A DNA stretch of 64,000 nucleotides from Lachnospiraceae bacterium. GTDB taxonomy: Bacteria; Bacillota; Clostridia; Lachnospirales; Lachnospiraceae. Below the pieces are notes generated by a model. It searched no databases, was not told the origin of the DNA, and was given only the letters and a program-made list of their open reading frames with translations. Location of the stretch: positions 1 to 64,000 of the forward strand of contig JAFWTY010000016.1 of NCBI GenBank assembly GCA_017518735.1, written 5' to 3'. Shown here one piece after another: positions 26,482 through 35,493 of this stretch (its first letter is position 1; each line of letters starts with the position of its first letter). Made by a program: the position numbers and the translations under genes.

Positions 26482-27206
26482 TGGGAAAATATTTGATTGA
26501 CATGCACTGTCATATCCTGCCGGCAGTTGACGACGGATCGCAGAGCATGGAGACAACCAAAAAGATGATCGAGATTGCGGCGGGAGAAGGCATCACACAT
26601 ATGATCGCCACACCGCATTTCAAGAAGGCACATCACAATGCATCACCGGAGACCGTGCGGAAGCTGGTCGACGATGTGCAAAAGATGGCGGAAGAAAACG
26701 GAATCGATATCCGGTTCTTCCCCGGAAATGAAGTGATGTACTTCGGAGATATCGAGGAAGCCTACGAGGCAGGCAGGCTTACTCCGATGAACGGTTCGGA
26801 TTATCTGATGATTGAGTTTTATCCGGACGACGATTACGCAAGACTCCGCAGAGGCGTGGAGACGGTGCAGAGCCTGGGATTTCATCCGGTACTTGCGCAT
26901 GTGGAACGGTACTTACCGCTTCTCAGCCATCCTGAACTGGTTGAGGAATTGAAAGGCAGAGGAGCATATATATCGGTTAATGCATCGAGTGCTGTCGGTG
27001 ATGGCGGACTGAAGGTCAAATCTTTTGTGAAGAGATTGCTGAAGAAACAACTGGTGGACTTCATCGGAACCGATGCACACCACTATGAGAGCAGAGCGCC
27101 GAGAATGAAGAGGTGCGCCGAGTATCTGTACAAGAAGTACGATGAAAAGTACGTAAATAAAGTGCTGTATGGAAATGCAGCGAAATGTTTTGGGATTGAG
27201 TTGTAA
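26481..27206 (+). CDS. cpsB: CpsB/YwqE-type tyrosine-protein phosphatase (PHP fold)
   Basis: 241 residues. Metal-binding motifs of the PHP family are present: DMHCHILPAVDDGS at the start, ATPHF near 35, GNEV near 75, LAHVERY near 140 and GTDAHHYESRAP near 195. This family removes phosphate from the tyrosine tail of the BY-kinase (gene at 28027). The ATG overlaps the preceding stop by one base (TAATG), so the two are translationally coupled. Confidence 0.93.
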   Translation: MGKYLIDMHCHILPAVDDGSQSMETTKKMIEIAAGEGITHMIATPHFKKAHHNASPETVRKLVDDVQKMAEENGIDIRFFPGNEVMYFGDIEEAYEAGRLTPMNGSDYLMIEFYPDDDYARLRRGVETVQSLGFHPVLAHVERYLPLLSHPELVEELKGRGAYISVNASSAVGDGGLKVKSFVKRLLKKQLVDFIGTDAHHYESRAPRMKRCAEYLYKKYDEKYVNKVLYGNAAKCFGIEL

Positions 27207-27232
27207 AAAATATATAGTTTCGGAGAGATGAA

Positions 27233-27982
27233 ATGAACGAAAATAAGAGAACCCAACAGGACGGAGAAGTGGAAATCAATTTAGCGGAATTGATTCCCTA
27301 TTTATTCCACTGGCTTTGGCTGATTGCAATCGTGAGTCTGGCAACGGCTGCAATAGCTTTTTCAATCGCAGCGTTTGTGCTGACGCCGAAGTACCAGTCT
27401 ACAACGAAGGTTTATATATTAAGCAAGAGTGGGGCGAATGATAATATAACGTATCAGGATACTCAGCTTGCAAATTACCTGACCAAAGACTTCAAGGAAA
27501 TGGTAAAGAGCCGTAGTGTGCTTGAGACGGTTATTCGGGAGTGCAATCTGCCGGAGAGCGTGGGGACGTTAGCGAGCAATATTAGTGTCAGCAATACAAC
27601 AGACACCCGTATTGTTGGCATCAGTGTTAAGGATCCGGACCCGGAAAGAGCCCAGTATCTAGCTAATGCAGTTCGTGAAGTCGCTGCAATTCACCTTCAG
27701 GAAGTCATGGACCTTGAGGCGGTTAACATGGTTGAAGAAGCGAATCTTCCGACTACACCGGTGGAACCCTCGAAGAAGAAATTTACATTAATCGGATTCA
27801 TGATAGGATTTGTGATTACATGCGTTGCATTAATTATTAATTATTACATGGATGATTCTATTAAAACCAGTGAGGATATAGAAAAATACCTTGGTATGAC
27901 AACGCTTGCAACTATTCCGATGTTTGAGGACGAGGATGGAACGAAGAAGAAAAAGAAACGTAAAAAGATTGCAAGAAAGTAG
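27233..27982 (+). CDS. cpsC: Wzz/CpsC-type polysaccharide co-polymerase and kinase activator
   Basis: 249 residues. Two membrane helices (about 23-47 and 181-203) frame an extracellular region, the Wzz-type hairpin layout. The segment after the loop, LPTTPVEPSKKKF, carries the proline-rich signature before the second helix. The cytosolic tail (DDSIKTSEDIEKYLGM, then KKKKRKK) is the part that activates the partner kinase in Gram-positive systems. GGAGAG precedes the ATG. Confidence 0.92.
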   Translation: MNENKRTQQDGEVEINLAELIPYLFHWLWLIAIVSLATAAIAFSIAAFVLTPKYQSTTKVYILSKSGANDNITYQDTQLANYLTKDFKEMVKSRSVLETVIRECNLPESVGTLASNISVSNTTDTRIVGISVKDPDPERAQYLANAVREVAAIHLQEVMDLEAVNMVEEANLPTTPVEPSKKKFTLIGFMIGFVITCVALIINYYMDDSIKTSEDIEKYLGMTTLATIPMFEDEDGTKKKKKRKKIARK

Positions 27983-28026
27983 ACTAGAAAACATACGAGT
28001 AAACAGTAACAGTTGAGGAGCTTATA

Positions 28027-28737
28027 ATGCAGGAATTATCAATTCAGCAGGACAATTTGGATTTTCGAGCAAAAGAAGCATTCAAGACGCTTAGAACCAA
28101 TATTGAGTTTTCCGGTAGTGAGATTAAGACTATTTTTTATACAAGTACGATTCCGAATGAAGGAAAGAGTACAGTTTCTTTTCAAAGTGCTTGTTCCTTT
28201 GCAGAAGCGGGAAAAAGAACACTTTTCATCGACGCAGACCTTCGTAAGTCGGTTTTAAAGAGTCGATACAAGAGCGGACGTGTAAAATATGGATTCAGCC
28301 ATTATTTGGTTGACAAGGCTGATTTTGAAAATGTTATCTGCGAAACGGATATTCCGAATCTTTACCTTGTATTTGCAGGACCGGTTCCGCCTAACCCGAG
28401 TGAACTACTTGCCAGCAACCGATTTGCAGAGTTTATTAAAGCTGCAAGAGCAAACTTTGATTTCATCATCATTGATGCTCCACCGATTGGAAGCGTTATC
28501 GATGCTGCTATTATTTCCAGACAGTGTGATGGTGGCATCCTTGTTGTCGGAAGTGGAGATATCTCTTATCGTTTCGCTAAACGTGCAAAAGATCAGCTTG
28601 AAGTTGCCGGTTGTAAACTGCTTGGATGTGTAATCAACAAGGTTGAAGGCAAGGGTAAGGGCTATTATGGCAAGTACTACGGTAAGTACTATGGCAAGTA
28701 CTATGGCAAGTATTATGGCAACTACGGGAACGAATAG
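28027..28737 (+). CDS. cpsD: CpsD/YwqD-type BY-kinase with a YYGK-repeat tyrosine tail
   Basis: 236 residues. Walker A is PNEGKSTVS (~40), Walker A' is LFIDADLRKS (~70) and Walker B is FIIIDAPPIGS (~150). The C-terminal tail has five tandem 4-residue YYGK-like units and ends YGNYGNE, an autophosphorylation cluster with more than ten tyrosines. Together with the Wzz-type activator and the phosphatase it should cycle between phosphorylated states to set polymer length and export. GAGGAG precedes the ATG. Confidence 0.94.
   Translation: MQELSIQQDNLDFRAKEAFKTLRTNIEFSGSEIKTIFYTSTIPNEGKSTVSFQSACSFAEAGKRTLFIDADLRKSVLKSRYKSGRVKYGFSHYLVDKADFENVICETDIPNLYLVFAGPVPPNPSELLASNRFAEFIKAARANFDFIIIDAPPIGSVIDAAIISRQCDGGILVVGSGDISYRFAKRAKDQLEVAGCKLLGCVINKVEGKGKGYYGKYYGKYYGKYYGKYYGNYGNE
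28663..28722 (+). repeat. Five 12-bp repeats encoding the BY-kinase tyrosine tail
   Basis: Five in-frame units of the pattern TAYTAYGGNAAR, each encoding YYGK (the last YYGN). Synonymous differences between units show that this is an old array held by selection or drift, not a fresh expansion. Confidence 0.95.
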
Positions 28738-28800
28738 TTCGCTTTTAGCCATTGATTTGATCGCGTACGGGAATTGATTATTTAGAAAGGTTATATCTAG

Positions 28801-30261
28801 ATGTATAGAAAGACGCCTAAGGGCTGGTTAAAGCATTGGGATTTTATCTTGTGGGAATTACTTACCCTTCAGGTGTCTTTTGTTATTGCCTATTACATTC
28901 GCCAGGGATTCAATGGGCTTCATGTATATCAAAGCGATCTATACAGAATTCTTGCGGTTATTCTGCTTCTCGATGACATCTGTGTGGTATATTTCGCAGA
29001 GACTTTCAAGGATGTGCTTCGAAGAGGAATCTACAGGGAATTTGTGAAGACTGTAAAACACACTGCACTGGTTGTGCTGATAGCCGTATTCTATCTCTTT
29101 GTTGCGCAGAAGTCAGTTGAAACGTCCAGAACCATTATTCTGTTTACCGGAGCAATTCACGTCATTCTTTCATTCCTCATCAGAATTGCCTATAAAGCCG
29201 CTCTTAAATCTGCCATGAAGAAACGGGGGATGAAGTCGTTGCTTATTATTTCCTCTGCTTCTGCAGCGGAGGATAATATAGATGCTGTTATTAAGAACAA
29301 TTTCGACTTCTATCGAATTGCCGGTATTATCTTAGTGGATGACGACAGTAAGGTTGGCAAGGAGATTAAAGGCGTCAAAGTTGTTGCAAGTTTCGAAGAT
29401 GCACCGGACTATATCGGAAGAGAATGGGTGGATGAGGTTTTCTTATCTGTAAACCTGAATCGAGAGAATGTCTTGGTGGTATACAAGAAGATAGCTGAAA
29501 GCGGAGTGACAACCCATCTTTCCCTAAAGGGATTCGAGGCATTTGATAATCGTCCTCATATCATCGAAAAAGTTGCGGGGCAGATGGTTCTTACGAGTAC
29601 TATTCATTATACAACTACCAGACAGGCATTTATTAAACGTACAGTAGACATTTTTGGTGGAATTGTTGGTAGTATTTTTACGGTAGTTCTAACCATCTTT
29701 TTGGGGCCGATAATTTTTATTGCATCTCCCGGACCAATCTTCTTTTTACAGGAACGCATTGGTTTGAACGGTAAGAAATTTAAGATTGTCAAGTTTCGTA
29801 CCATGTATCCGGATGCTGAGGCTCGTAAGCAGGCCCTAATGGATCAGAATAATATCAAAGACGGTATGATGTTTAAGATGGATTTTGATCCCAGAATTAT
29901 CGGGAACAAGATTCTTCCTGATGGAACAAAGAAGACAGGTATCGGGCAGTGGCTAAGAAATCATAGTATTGATGAGTTCCCGCAGTTCTTTAATGTATTA
30001 GCCGGTCAGATGTCTCTGGTTGGAACCAGACCACCAACACCGGATGAGTGGGATAAATACAAGCTTCATCACAGAGCAAGACTCGCAATTAAGCCCGGAA
30101 TAACCGGATTATGGCAAGTCAGTGGAAGATCCGATATTCAGGATTTTGAAGAGGTGGTTAAGCTGGATACTGAATATATCACGGAATGGACTATGGGAAG
30201 AGATTTTAGAATCATTTTTAAGACCATCGGAGTGGTTTTCAGTGCTAAGGGAGCAAAATAA
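28801..30261 (+). CDS. Undecaprenyl-phosphate sugar-1-phosphate transferase (initiating enzyme)
   Basis: 486 residues. Four N-terminal helices and a CoA-binding-like domain (~145-260) are followed by another helix and the catalytic bacterial sugar transferase domain (~280-486). Key segments are KRTVDIFGG, GPIFFLQERIGLNGKKFKIVKFRTMY, LRNHSIDEFPQFFNVLAGQMSLVGTRPP and KPGITGLWQVSGRSD. It loads the first sugar phosphate onto undecaprenyl phosphate in the membrane. The AGAAAGG site lies ~9 bases before the ATG. The sugar (glucose or galactose type) cannot be told. Confidence 0.93.
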   Translation: MYRKTPKGWLKHWDFILWELLTLQVSFVIAYYIRQGFNGLHVYQSDLYRILAVILLLDDICVVYFAETFKDVLRRGIYREFVKTVKHTALVVLIAVFYLFVAQKSVETSRTIILFTGAIHVILSFLIRIAYKAALKSAMKKRGMKSLLIISSASAAEDNIDAVIKNNFDFYRIAGIILVDDDSKVGKEIKGVKVVASFEDAPDYIGREWVDEVFLSVNLNRENVLVVYKKIAESGVTTHLSLKGFEAFDNRPHIIEKVAGQMVLTSTIHYTTTRQAFIKRTVDIFGGIVGSIFTVVLTIFLGPIIFIASPGPIFFLQERIGLNGKKFKIVKFRTMYPDAEARKQALMDQNNIKDGMMFKMDFDPRIIGNKILPDGTKKTGIGQWLRNHSIDEFPQFFNVLAGQMSLVGTRPPTPDEWDKYKLHHRARLAIKPGITGLWQVSGRSDIQDFEEVVKLDTEYITEWTMGRDFRIIFKTIGVVFSAKGAK

Positions 30262-30324
30262 GCTGCTGAAATCAATCATTGAGGGGTTTCCGGAAAGATA
30301 CTCGAATAGTGGGAGATATATACT

Positions 30325-31149
30325 TTGGAAAAGTCATATTCTGTTTTAATGTCAGTATATGCAAAAGAAAAACCTGAATACCTTGATAAGAGTATCAGGA
30401 GCATGATAGATCAGAGCATAAGACCAATGGACTTTGTTATTGTCAAAGATGGTCCATTAACCACGGAACTTGATGCTGTAATAGAGAAGTATGATAACGA
30501 GAATCCGGGATTATTCCAAATCATTGCTTTAGAAACCAATGGTGGATTGGGTCCGGCGTTAGCAATAGGAATTCAAAAGGCAAAATATGAACTTGTTGCC
30601 AGAATGGATTCTGACGATATTTCAGCCCCTACAAGATGCGAGGAAGAATTGGCGGTTTTTGAGCAACTTCCGGAACTTGACGTTGTCGGTACATTTGAAG
30701 CAGAGTTTATAAATGACCCTGAGGATGCAGTAGCCATTCACAAAGTCCCGGAACAAAGCGACAGCATCTATAAATTCATGAAACGAAGATGTGCATTACT
30801 CCATCCAACAGTAATGTACAAGAAAACTGCTGTTATCTCGAGCGGGAATTACCATTCAGTACCTTTATATGAAGACTATGATCTGTTTGCACGTATGGTA
30901 CTGGAGCATAAAGCAAAATGTTATAATATCCAAAAGCCTCTCTACTATATTCGAATAAGTGAAGATTTTTATAAAAGGCGTGGGGGCTTTAAGTATGCCA
31001 AGACGGTTTTGGATTTCAAATCCGGCATGCTAAAAAAAGGCTATATGTCATTTGTTGACTTTATAGTAAGTGGTATTGGTCAGGCAGTTGTATGTGTACT
31101 TCCAAATGGCTTGAGAGAATTTGTGTATATGAAGTTCTTACGAAAATAA
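30325..31149 (+). CDS. Family 2 glycosyltransferase
   Basis: 274 residues. The N-terminal GT-A fold has SVLMSVYAKEKPEYL, the nucleotide-binding region and the metal motif ARMDSDDIS (about 90-98). Later HPTVMYKK and YEDYDLFARM are typical of GT2 enzymes. The start is a TTG, placed by GGGAGAT 7 bases upstream. Cytosolic or membrane-surface enzyme, adding a sugar to the lipid-linked repeat unit. Confidence 0.9.
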   Translation: MEKSYSVLMSVYAKEKPEYLDKSIRSMIDQSIRPMDFVIVKDGPLTTELDAVIEKYDNENPGLFQIIALETNGGLGPALAIGIQKAKYELVARMDSDDISAPTRCEEELAVFEQLPELDVVGTFEAEFINDPEDAVAIHKVPEQSDSIYKFMKRRCALLHPTVMYKKTAVISSGNYHSVPLYEDYDLFARMVLEHKAKCYNIQKPLYYIRISEDFYKRRGGFKYAKTVLDFKSGMLKKGYMSFVDFIVSGIGQAVVCVLPNGLREFVYMKFLRK

Positions 31150-31191
31150 CGGATAGGTTTAGGAACTTTGGTAAAAAGGATAAGTGAATAA

Positions 31192-32130
31192 ATGGAATAC
31201 GTCAAAGGATTAGTGAGTGTAATTATTCCGACATACAAACGAAGCGACTCTCTGAAAAGATGCATTGATTCTGTTCTTAATCAGACATACCGGAAACTGG
31301 AATTATTACTTGTCAATGACAATACTGTCGGAGATGAGTATTCGAAACAGTTGTATCGGTTGCTTGAAGGTTATTCTGATGAACGACTGATTTTCGTTGA
31401 ACAGGAGAAGCACTTTAACGGAGCTGTGGCAAGAAATGTGGGCATAAGACGCGCGAAAGGCGAATATATAGCATTTAATGATGATGATGATTATTGGGAA
31501 CTGCAAAAACTGGAACATCAGGTCAAAATTCTCTCAGGACTGGATGAAAGCTGGGGGGCGGCATCATGTTTGATGCGAATCTATAATGGCGATAAATTGT
31601 TGGAATCCATGGTACCGTATAAGGATGGAAGTATTTTGCTGGATATTCTCGACAGAAAAACCAGTATGGGCACGGGAGCACTACTTATTCGCCACAAAGC
31701 GTTGGATGATGTTGGATATTTTGATGAAAATCTTGTCAGGCATCAGGACCTTCAGTTGTTTGCGTGTCTGACAGAAAAATATAAAGTGAAATTGGAAAAG
31801 GTTTATCTGCATAATCGTGAAATACATGATGGTCAGAATAGGCCTGATCCGGTTCGGATGATGGAGGTCAAGAAGGCTTTTTTTGAGTCCATTGAGCCTA
31901 TTATGAATAGGCTTAAGAAGTCGGATCGAAAAAAGGTTTTGATTATGCATAAGTTTGAGCTTGCATATCACTTTTATAAATACGGTGATAAGAAAGATGG
32001 TATAAGATCGGCACTAGCGGTGTTGCAGACACCGGCTACGTTTTTCCTTGCAATACATAGACTCATTCAGCGGGGAATTCAAAAGAAATTCCGTCGTCAG
32101 TTAGAGAGGAAATACAGTATAAAGAACTGA
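31192..32130 (+). CDS. Family 2 glycosyltransferase
   Basis: 312 residues. The GT2 start LVSVIIPTYKRSDSLKRCIDS is followed by GAVARNVGIRRAKGEYIAFNDDDDYW, which holds the DxD metal motif, and by MGTGALLIRHKAL. The ribosome binding site is weak. It lies 42 bases after the previous glycosyltransferase in the same operon and has a basic C-terminal tail that may hug the membrane. Confidence 0.92.
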   Translation: MEYVKGLVSVIIPTYKRSDSLKRCIDSVLNQTYRKLELLLVNDNTVGDEYSKQLYRLLEGYSDERLIFVEQEKHFNGAVARNVGIRRAKGEYIAFNDDDDYWELQKLEHQVKILSGLDESWGAASCLMRIYNGDKLLESMVPYKDGSILLDILDRKTSMGTGALLIRHKALDDVGYFDENLVRHQDLQLFACLTEKYKVKLEKVYLHNREIHDGQNRPDPVRMMEVKKAFFESIEPIMNRLKKSDRKKVLIMHKFELAYHFYKYGDKKDGIRSALAVLQTPATFFLAIHRLIQRGIQKKFRRQLERKYSIKN

Positions 32131-32141
32131 GGAAAAGAGTA

Positions 32142-32993
32142 ATGGCGAAAGCTAGGCACTATACCGATGAGGAACTAACCAAACTTCGACAAATTCAGAT
32201 GGATATATACCACGAAATAGAAAGAATATGTGCGAATCACGATATACCTTTTGTGACGATAGCGGGAACTGCATTAGGAGCAGTTCGGCATAATGGTTTT
32301 ATACCGTGGGATGATGATTTAGACATTGCCATGATGAGAAGTGATTATACGCGTTTCTTAGAGTATGCAAACGGGGAAATTAACCCAGGTTTTTTTGTCC
32401 AGAATTATTATACGGACTCATACTATGGGAACTATTTTACAAAAATTAGACGTAATGGCACGCTGTTTGAACAGAATATAGATAAAAAGGATCAGTCTCA
32501 TCACGGTATTTTCGTGGATGTATTTCCAATTGACAGGGTGACGGACAATCCTCATGAAAGGAAAAAATACCAAAAAAAACTCATGATCAGCCTTCAGATG
32601 TATATGGCGAAATGCAATAAGGGAATATCCGGCGAGGTTGATTCATTTAAAGGAAAAATCAAGCACTTGATCAGGCTGATTTTACACGGGGTACTGGTAT
32701 TTGCATCCAAAGAAAAGTTATTTAACAAACTGAATGATTTGTGCCAAATATACAATACCGGGGATTCAGGAACATTAATGAATTCAGTGGTATTCGCAAT
32801 GACCGGCGGCGTTTTTGATGCAGAAACTATGTTCCCGGCCGTGAAGCATGATTTTGAGGGGGATACCATATTAATACCACGCGATGCGGACAGGTATTTG
32901 AGTCAGACATATGGGAATTATATGGAACTTCCGCCTGTTGAACAAAGAACGAATCATCGCCCTGTTCAATTAAGTTTCGGCGATGCCAAATAA
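32142..32993 (+). CDS. licD: LicD-family phosphotransferase
   Basis: 283 residues. The LicD signature GTALGAVRHNGFIPWDDDLDIAMMRSDY is at about 43-70, with the acidic metal-binding cluster. A further conserved patch is GIFVDVFPIDRV. LicD proteins attach phosphocholine or similar groups to sugars from CDP-activated donors. The fused cytidylyltransferase at 36589 in the same operon could supply such a donor. GAGG precedes the ATG. Confidence 0.93.
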   Translation: MAKARHYTDEELTKLRQIQMDIYHEIERICANHDIPFVTIAGTALGAVRHNGFIPWDDDLDIAMMRSDYTRFLEYANGEINPGFFVQNYYTDSYYGNYFTKIRRNGTLFEQNIDKKDQSHHGIFVDVFPIDRVTDNPHERKKYQKKLMISLQMYMAKCNKGISGEVDSFKGKIKHLIRLILHGVLVFASKEKLFNKLNDLCQIYNTGDSGTLMNSVVFAMTGGVFDAETMFPAVKHDFEGDTILIPRDADRYLSQTYGNYMELPPVEQRTNHRPVQLSFGDAK

Positions 32994-33018
32994 AGAAAGT
33001 TTTTCGGAGATAACAGAA

Positions 33019-34182
33019 ATGGTTGGCGATAGTATTAAGATAAAAAAATCAGAATTTGAAACGGTATTTCTGACTTTTTATTTTGCTATCAGTCCAATCA
33101 GCAAATTATTGGAGAAGATAGGGATTCCGCGACCGGTGACATATGTGGTTATGATTGTGACGGGTTTGATCTTTATCATTAATCGATTAAAATTTTTGAA
33201 TCGGAAAATAGATGTTTTTATTGCATTTATGATATTCGGCGCTATTACTCTGTTCGCGGTTTTGTTACATCATTCTGATTTCAACAGTACGACAGAAATG
33301 TATGCTTTGATAATTATTTTTTTCCCGGCATACTTTATTTTTCGGGCTGCGAACATAGATAAACTGATACGTGCACTTCATATTTATGCATATATTGGCT
33401 TTGCAATCTTTTTACCGAATGCTTTTTTTGTTAAGAATGTCGGCCATGATTACTTGGCGTTTGCTTATGACATATTATTACCTTTGTGTATCATTGTATA
33501 CTATGCAAGGAAGGAACGACATTGGTATGATATTGTATTATCAATTGTTGGTACCATAATTCTGGCAGTTTTCGGAAGCAGGGGAGCATTAATAGCACTG
33601 GTACTCTATTTTATATATCTTAATTTTGAGAAAGGGTATATTAGAAAGATACTTATTCTTTCGGGAATTACCGTTTTGGGTTATATCATATATTCAAATA
33701 TAGGATCTATTGTCTCTCGTATTCAAAGTTTCGGCATATCCAGCTATTTGCTGAATCGAATCGCCAATAATGAGGCTTTTGAATCTGTTTCAAGGATAAG
33801 GCTTTTTGAGTATATTACATCGGAATTGTTGCATAATAATTATTTTGGAGTAGGTCCATTGGGAAACAGGGCTTTAATGCCTGTAATCAGGTATAAAATG
33901 CCCTATCCTCACCAATTGTTTTTTGAATTGATGATTGATTATGGTTTGATCATAGGCGGGCTTTTTTCCGTATTGATTATTATTGCAGTATTGTATTTAA
34001 TTATAAAATCGAAAGATAAATACAGATATCTTACCGGGTTGTTCTGTATAGCTGCTTTTTTTCCGTTAATGCTTTCGGGAACTTTGTATACTGTTGGAAC
34101 GGTTCCGTATATTCTTGCTCTTTTTTTTAATTTTCGAGATCAAAAGATGAGTTTTAACACGGATACCAATGAGGGGGATTAG
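33019..34182 (+). CDS. wzy: Wzy-like O-antigen/capsule polymerase
   Basis: 387 residues and ~10-11 membrane segments. A large outside loop before the last helices has GVGPLGNRALMP and PYPHQLFFELMIDYGLIIGG, as in Wzy and O-antigen ligase-like proteins. The ATG at 33019 is preferred (CGGAGA 8 bases upstream); an ATG at 32983 would overlap licD by 11 bases. Very AT-rich, as usual for serotype-specific polymerases. Confidence 0.85.
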   Translation: MVGDSIKIKKSEFETVFLTFYFAISPISKLLEKIGIPRPVTYVVMIVTGLIFIINRLKFLNRKIDVFIAFMIFGAITLFAVLLHHSDFNSTTEMYALIIIFFPAYFIFRAANIDKLIRALHIYAYIGFAIFLPNAFFVKNVGHDYLAFAYDILLPLCIIVYYARKERHWYDIVLSIVGTIILAVFGSRGALIALVLYFIYLNFEKGYIRKILILSGITVLGYIIYSNIGSIVSRIQSFGISSYLLNRIANNEAFESVSRIRLFEYITSELLHNNYFGVGPLGNRALMPVIRYKMPYPHQLFFELMIDYGLIIGGLFSVLIIIAVLYLIIKSKDKYRYLTGLFCIAAFFPLMLSGTLYTVGTVPYILALFFNFRDQKMSFNTDTNEGD

Positions 34183-34218
34183 TGGTAATAATATGGTTAT
34201 AGTTAGGGTGATTTATCA

Positions 34219-35493
34219 GTGGGAAATAAAATCAAAAGTATTATAAAGAATGAATATATATACTCTATTGTCACTAAGTTTGTATCGGTAATATTATCAC
34301 TCTTACAATCTATTCTTGTTGCAAGGTATCTTGGCTCTGCATTGCAGGGAACGTCCTCATATATCGCCAGTGTTACATCTATCGGGGCAATAGTGGTTAC
34401 ATTTGGAATGCATCAGGCATACCCGTATTTTAGAAAAAAACTTGGGAAAGAGGCTATATTCAAGGACTTTATTTCCATTACGTATGTTGTGTATTCAATC
34501 CTATTTATACTTTCGGTTTTTATTGGTTTGTTTTTCTTAAACACGATTGAACTTAAGGCTGCGTTTATTCTTATACCTGTTTACGGATATGACAGAGTTA
34601 TTTCCTACATAGCCTTAATTGAGACTCCCAATAAGAGAAATACATGGTGGACAATTATTAGTTTTATTGATGTTATTTATGTTGGTGTCCTGATTTTATT
34701 CATTCCTAAAAGTGTGGGTTCAGCGATTTCGATTCTTGCATTTGCGGAAGTATTAAAAAGTGCAGTTTATACAGTAATGCTTAAGACCGCTCCTTCCTTA
34801 AAAAAAAGTCAGTGGTCACTCTTCTTTAAACTTTTGAAGATGGGTTTTTTCCCGGTAGTTGCGTTGTTAATGACTACATTAAATTACAAGATAGATATAT
34901 TGATGCTTAAGTCATTTGACTTTATTACGAAATCGCAGATTGGTATATATTCAATTGGAATGACATTTGCAGACAGAGTTGTTATTATACCGGACACATT
35001 AAAGGGTGTTCTTGCATCGAAGCTTTCTAAAGGCGCGGATGAGGCGGAAGTTGCCAGGGTATGTCGTCTATGTTTTTGGTGTAGTGTTGTTATTTGTGCA
35101 GGCCTGATTGCTTTGGGAGAACCATTGTTAAATTTGTTATATGGGGAAGAGTATTATGGTTCATATGATGTATTACTGATATGTTCGTTCGGCTCCATTT
35201 TTATCGGATATTTCAAATTGATAGCGCAATACAATATTGTTAATAAAATGCAGATACGAAATGTTCTGATGCTTAGTATTTCTATTATTGTAAATATTGT
35301 TCTGAATAGTATTTTAATTCCGAAATATCAATTAAGAGGTGCTGCATTTGCTTCCGGCGTGGGATACTTCCTGAGTGGAGCAATCTTCATTATCTGGTTT
35401 TCCGTCGCGAATAAAATACCATTTAATTCAATGTTTTTGATAAATAAGAACGATATTAAATCAATCTTTAAAAGCGGAGAAAAACAGAAATGA
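34219..35493 (+). CDS. wzx: Wzx-like polysaccharide flippase
   Basis: 424 residues with ~12-13 membrane segments. The start FVSVILSLLQSILVARYLGSALQG is the typical opening of the Wzx/MATE-like polysaccharide export family; LLNLLYGEEYYGSY recurs in the second half. GTG start with AGGGTG upstream. It moves the lipid-linked repeat unit across the membrane for Wzy. Its end overlaps the next gene by 4 bp (ATGA). Confidence 0.93.
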   Translation: MGNKIKSIIKNEYIYSIVTKFVSVILSLLQSILVARYLGSALQGTSSYIASVTSIGAIVVTFGMHQAYPYFRKKLGKEAIFKDFISITYVVYSILFILSVFIGLFFLNTIELKAAFILIPVYGYDRVISYIALIETPNKRNTWWTIISFIDVIYVGVLILFIPKSVGSAISILAFAEVLKSAVYTVMLKTAPSLKKSQWSLFFKLLKMGFFPVVALLMTTLNYKIDILMLKSFDFITKSQIGIYSIGMTFADRVVIIPDTLKGVLASKLSKGADEAEVARVCRLCFWCSVVICAGLIALGEPLLNLLYGEEYYGSYDVLLICSFGSIFIGYFKLIAQYNIVNKMQIRNVLMLSISIIVNIVLNSILIPKYQLRGAAFASGVGYFLSGAIFIIWFSVANKIPFNSMFLINKNDIKSIFKSGEKQK

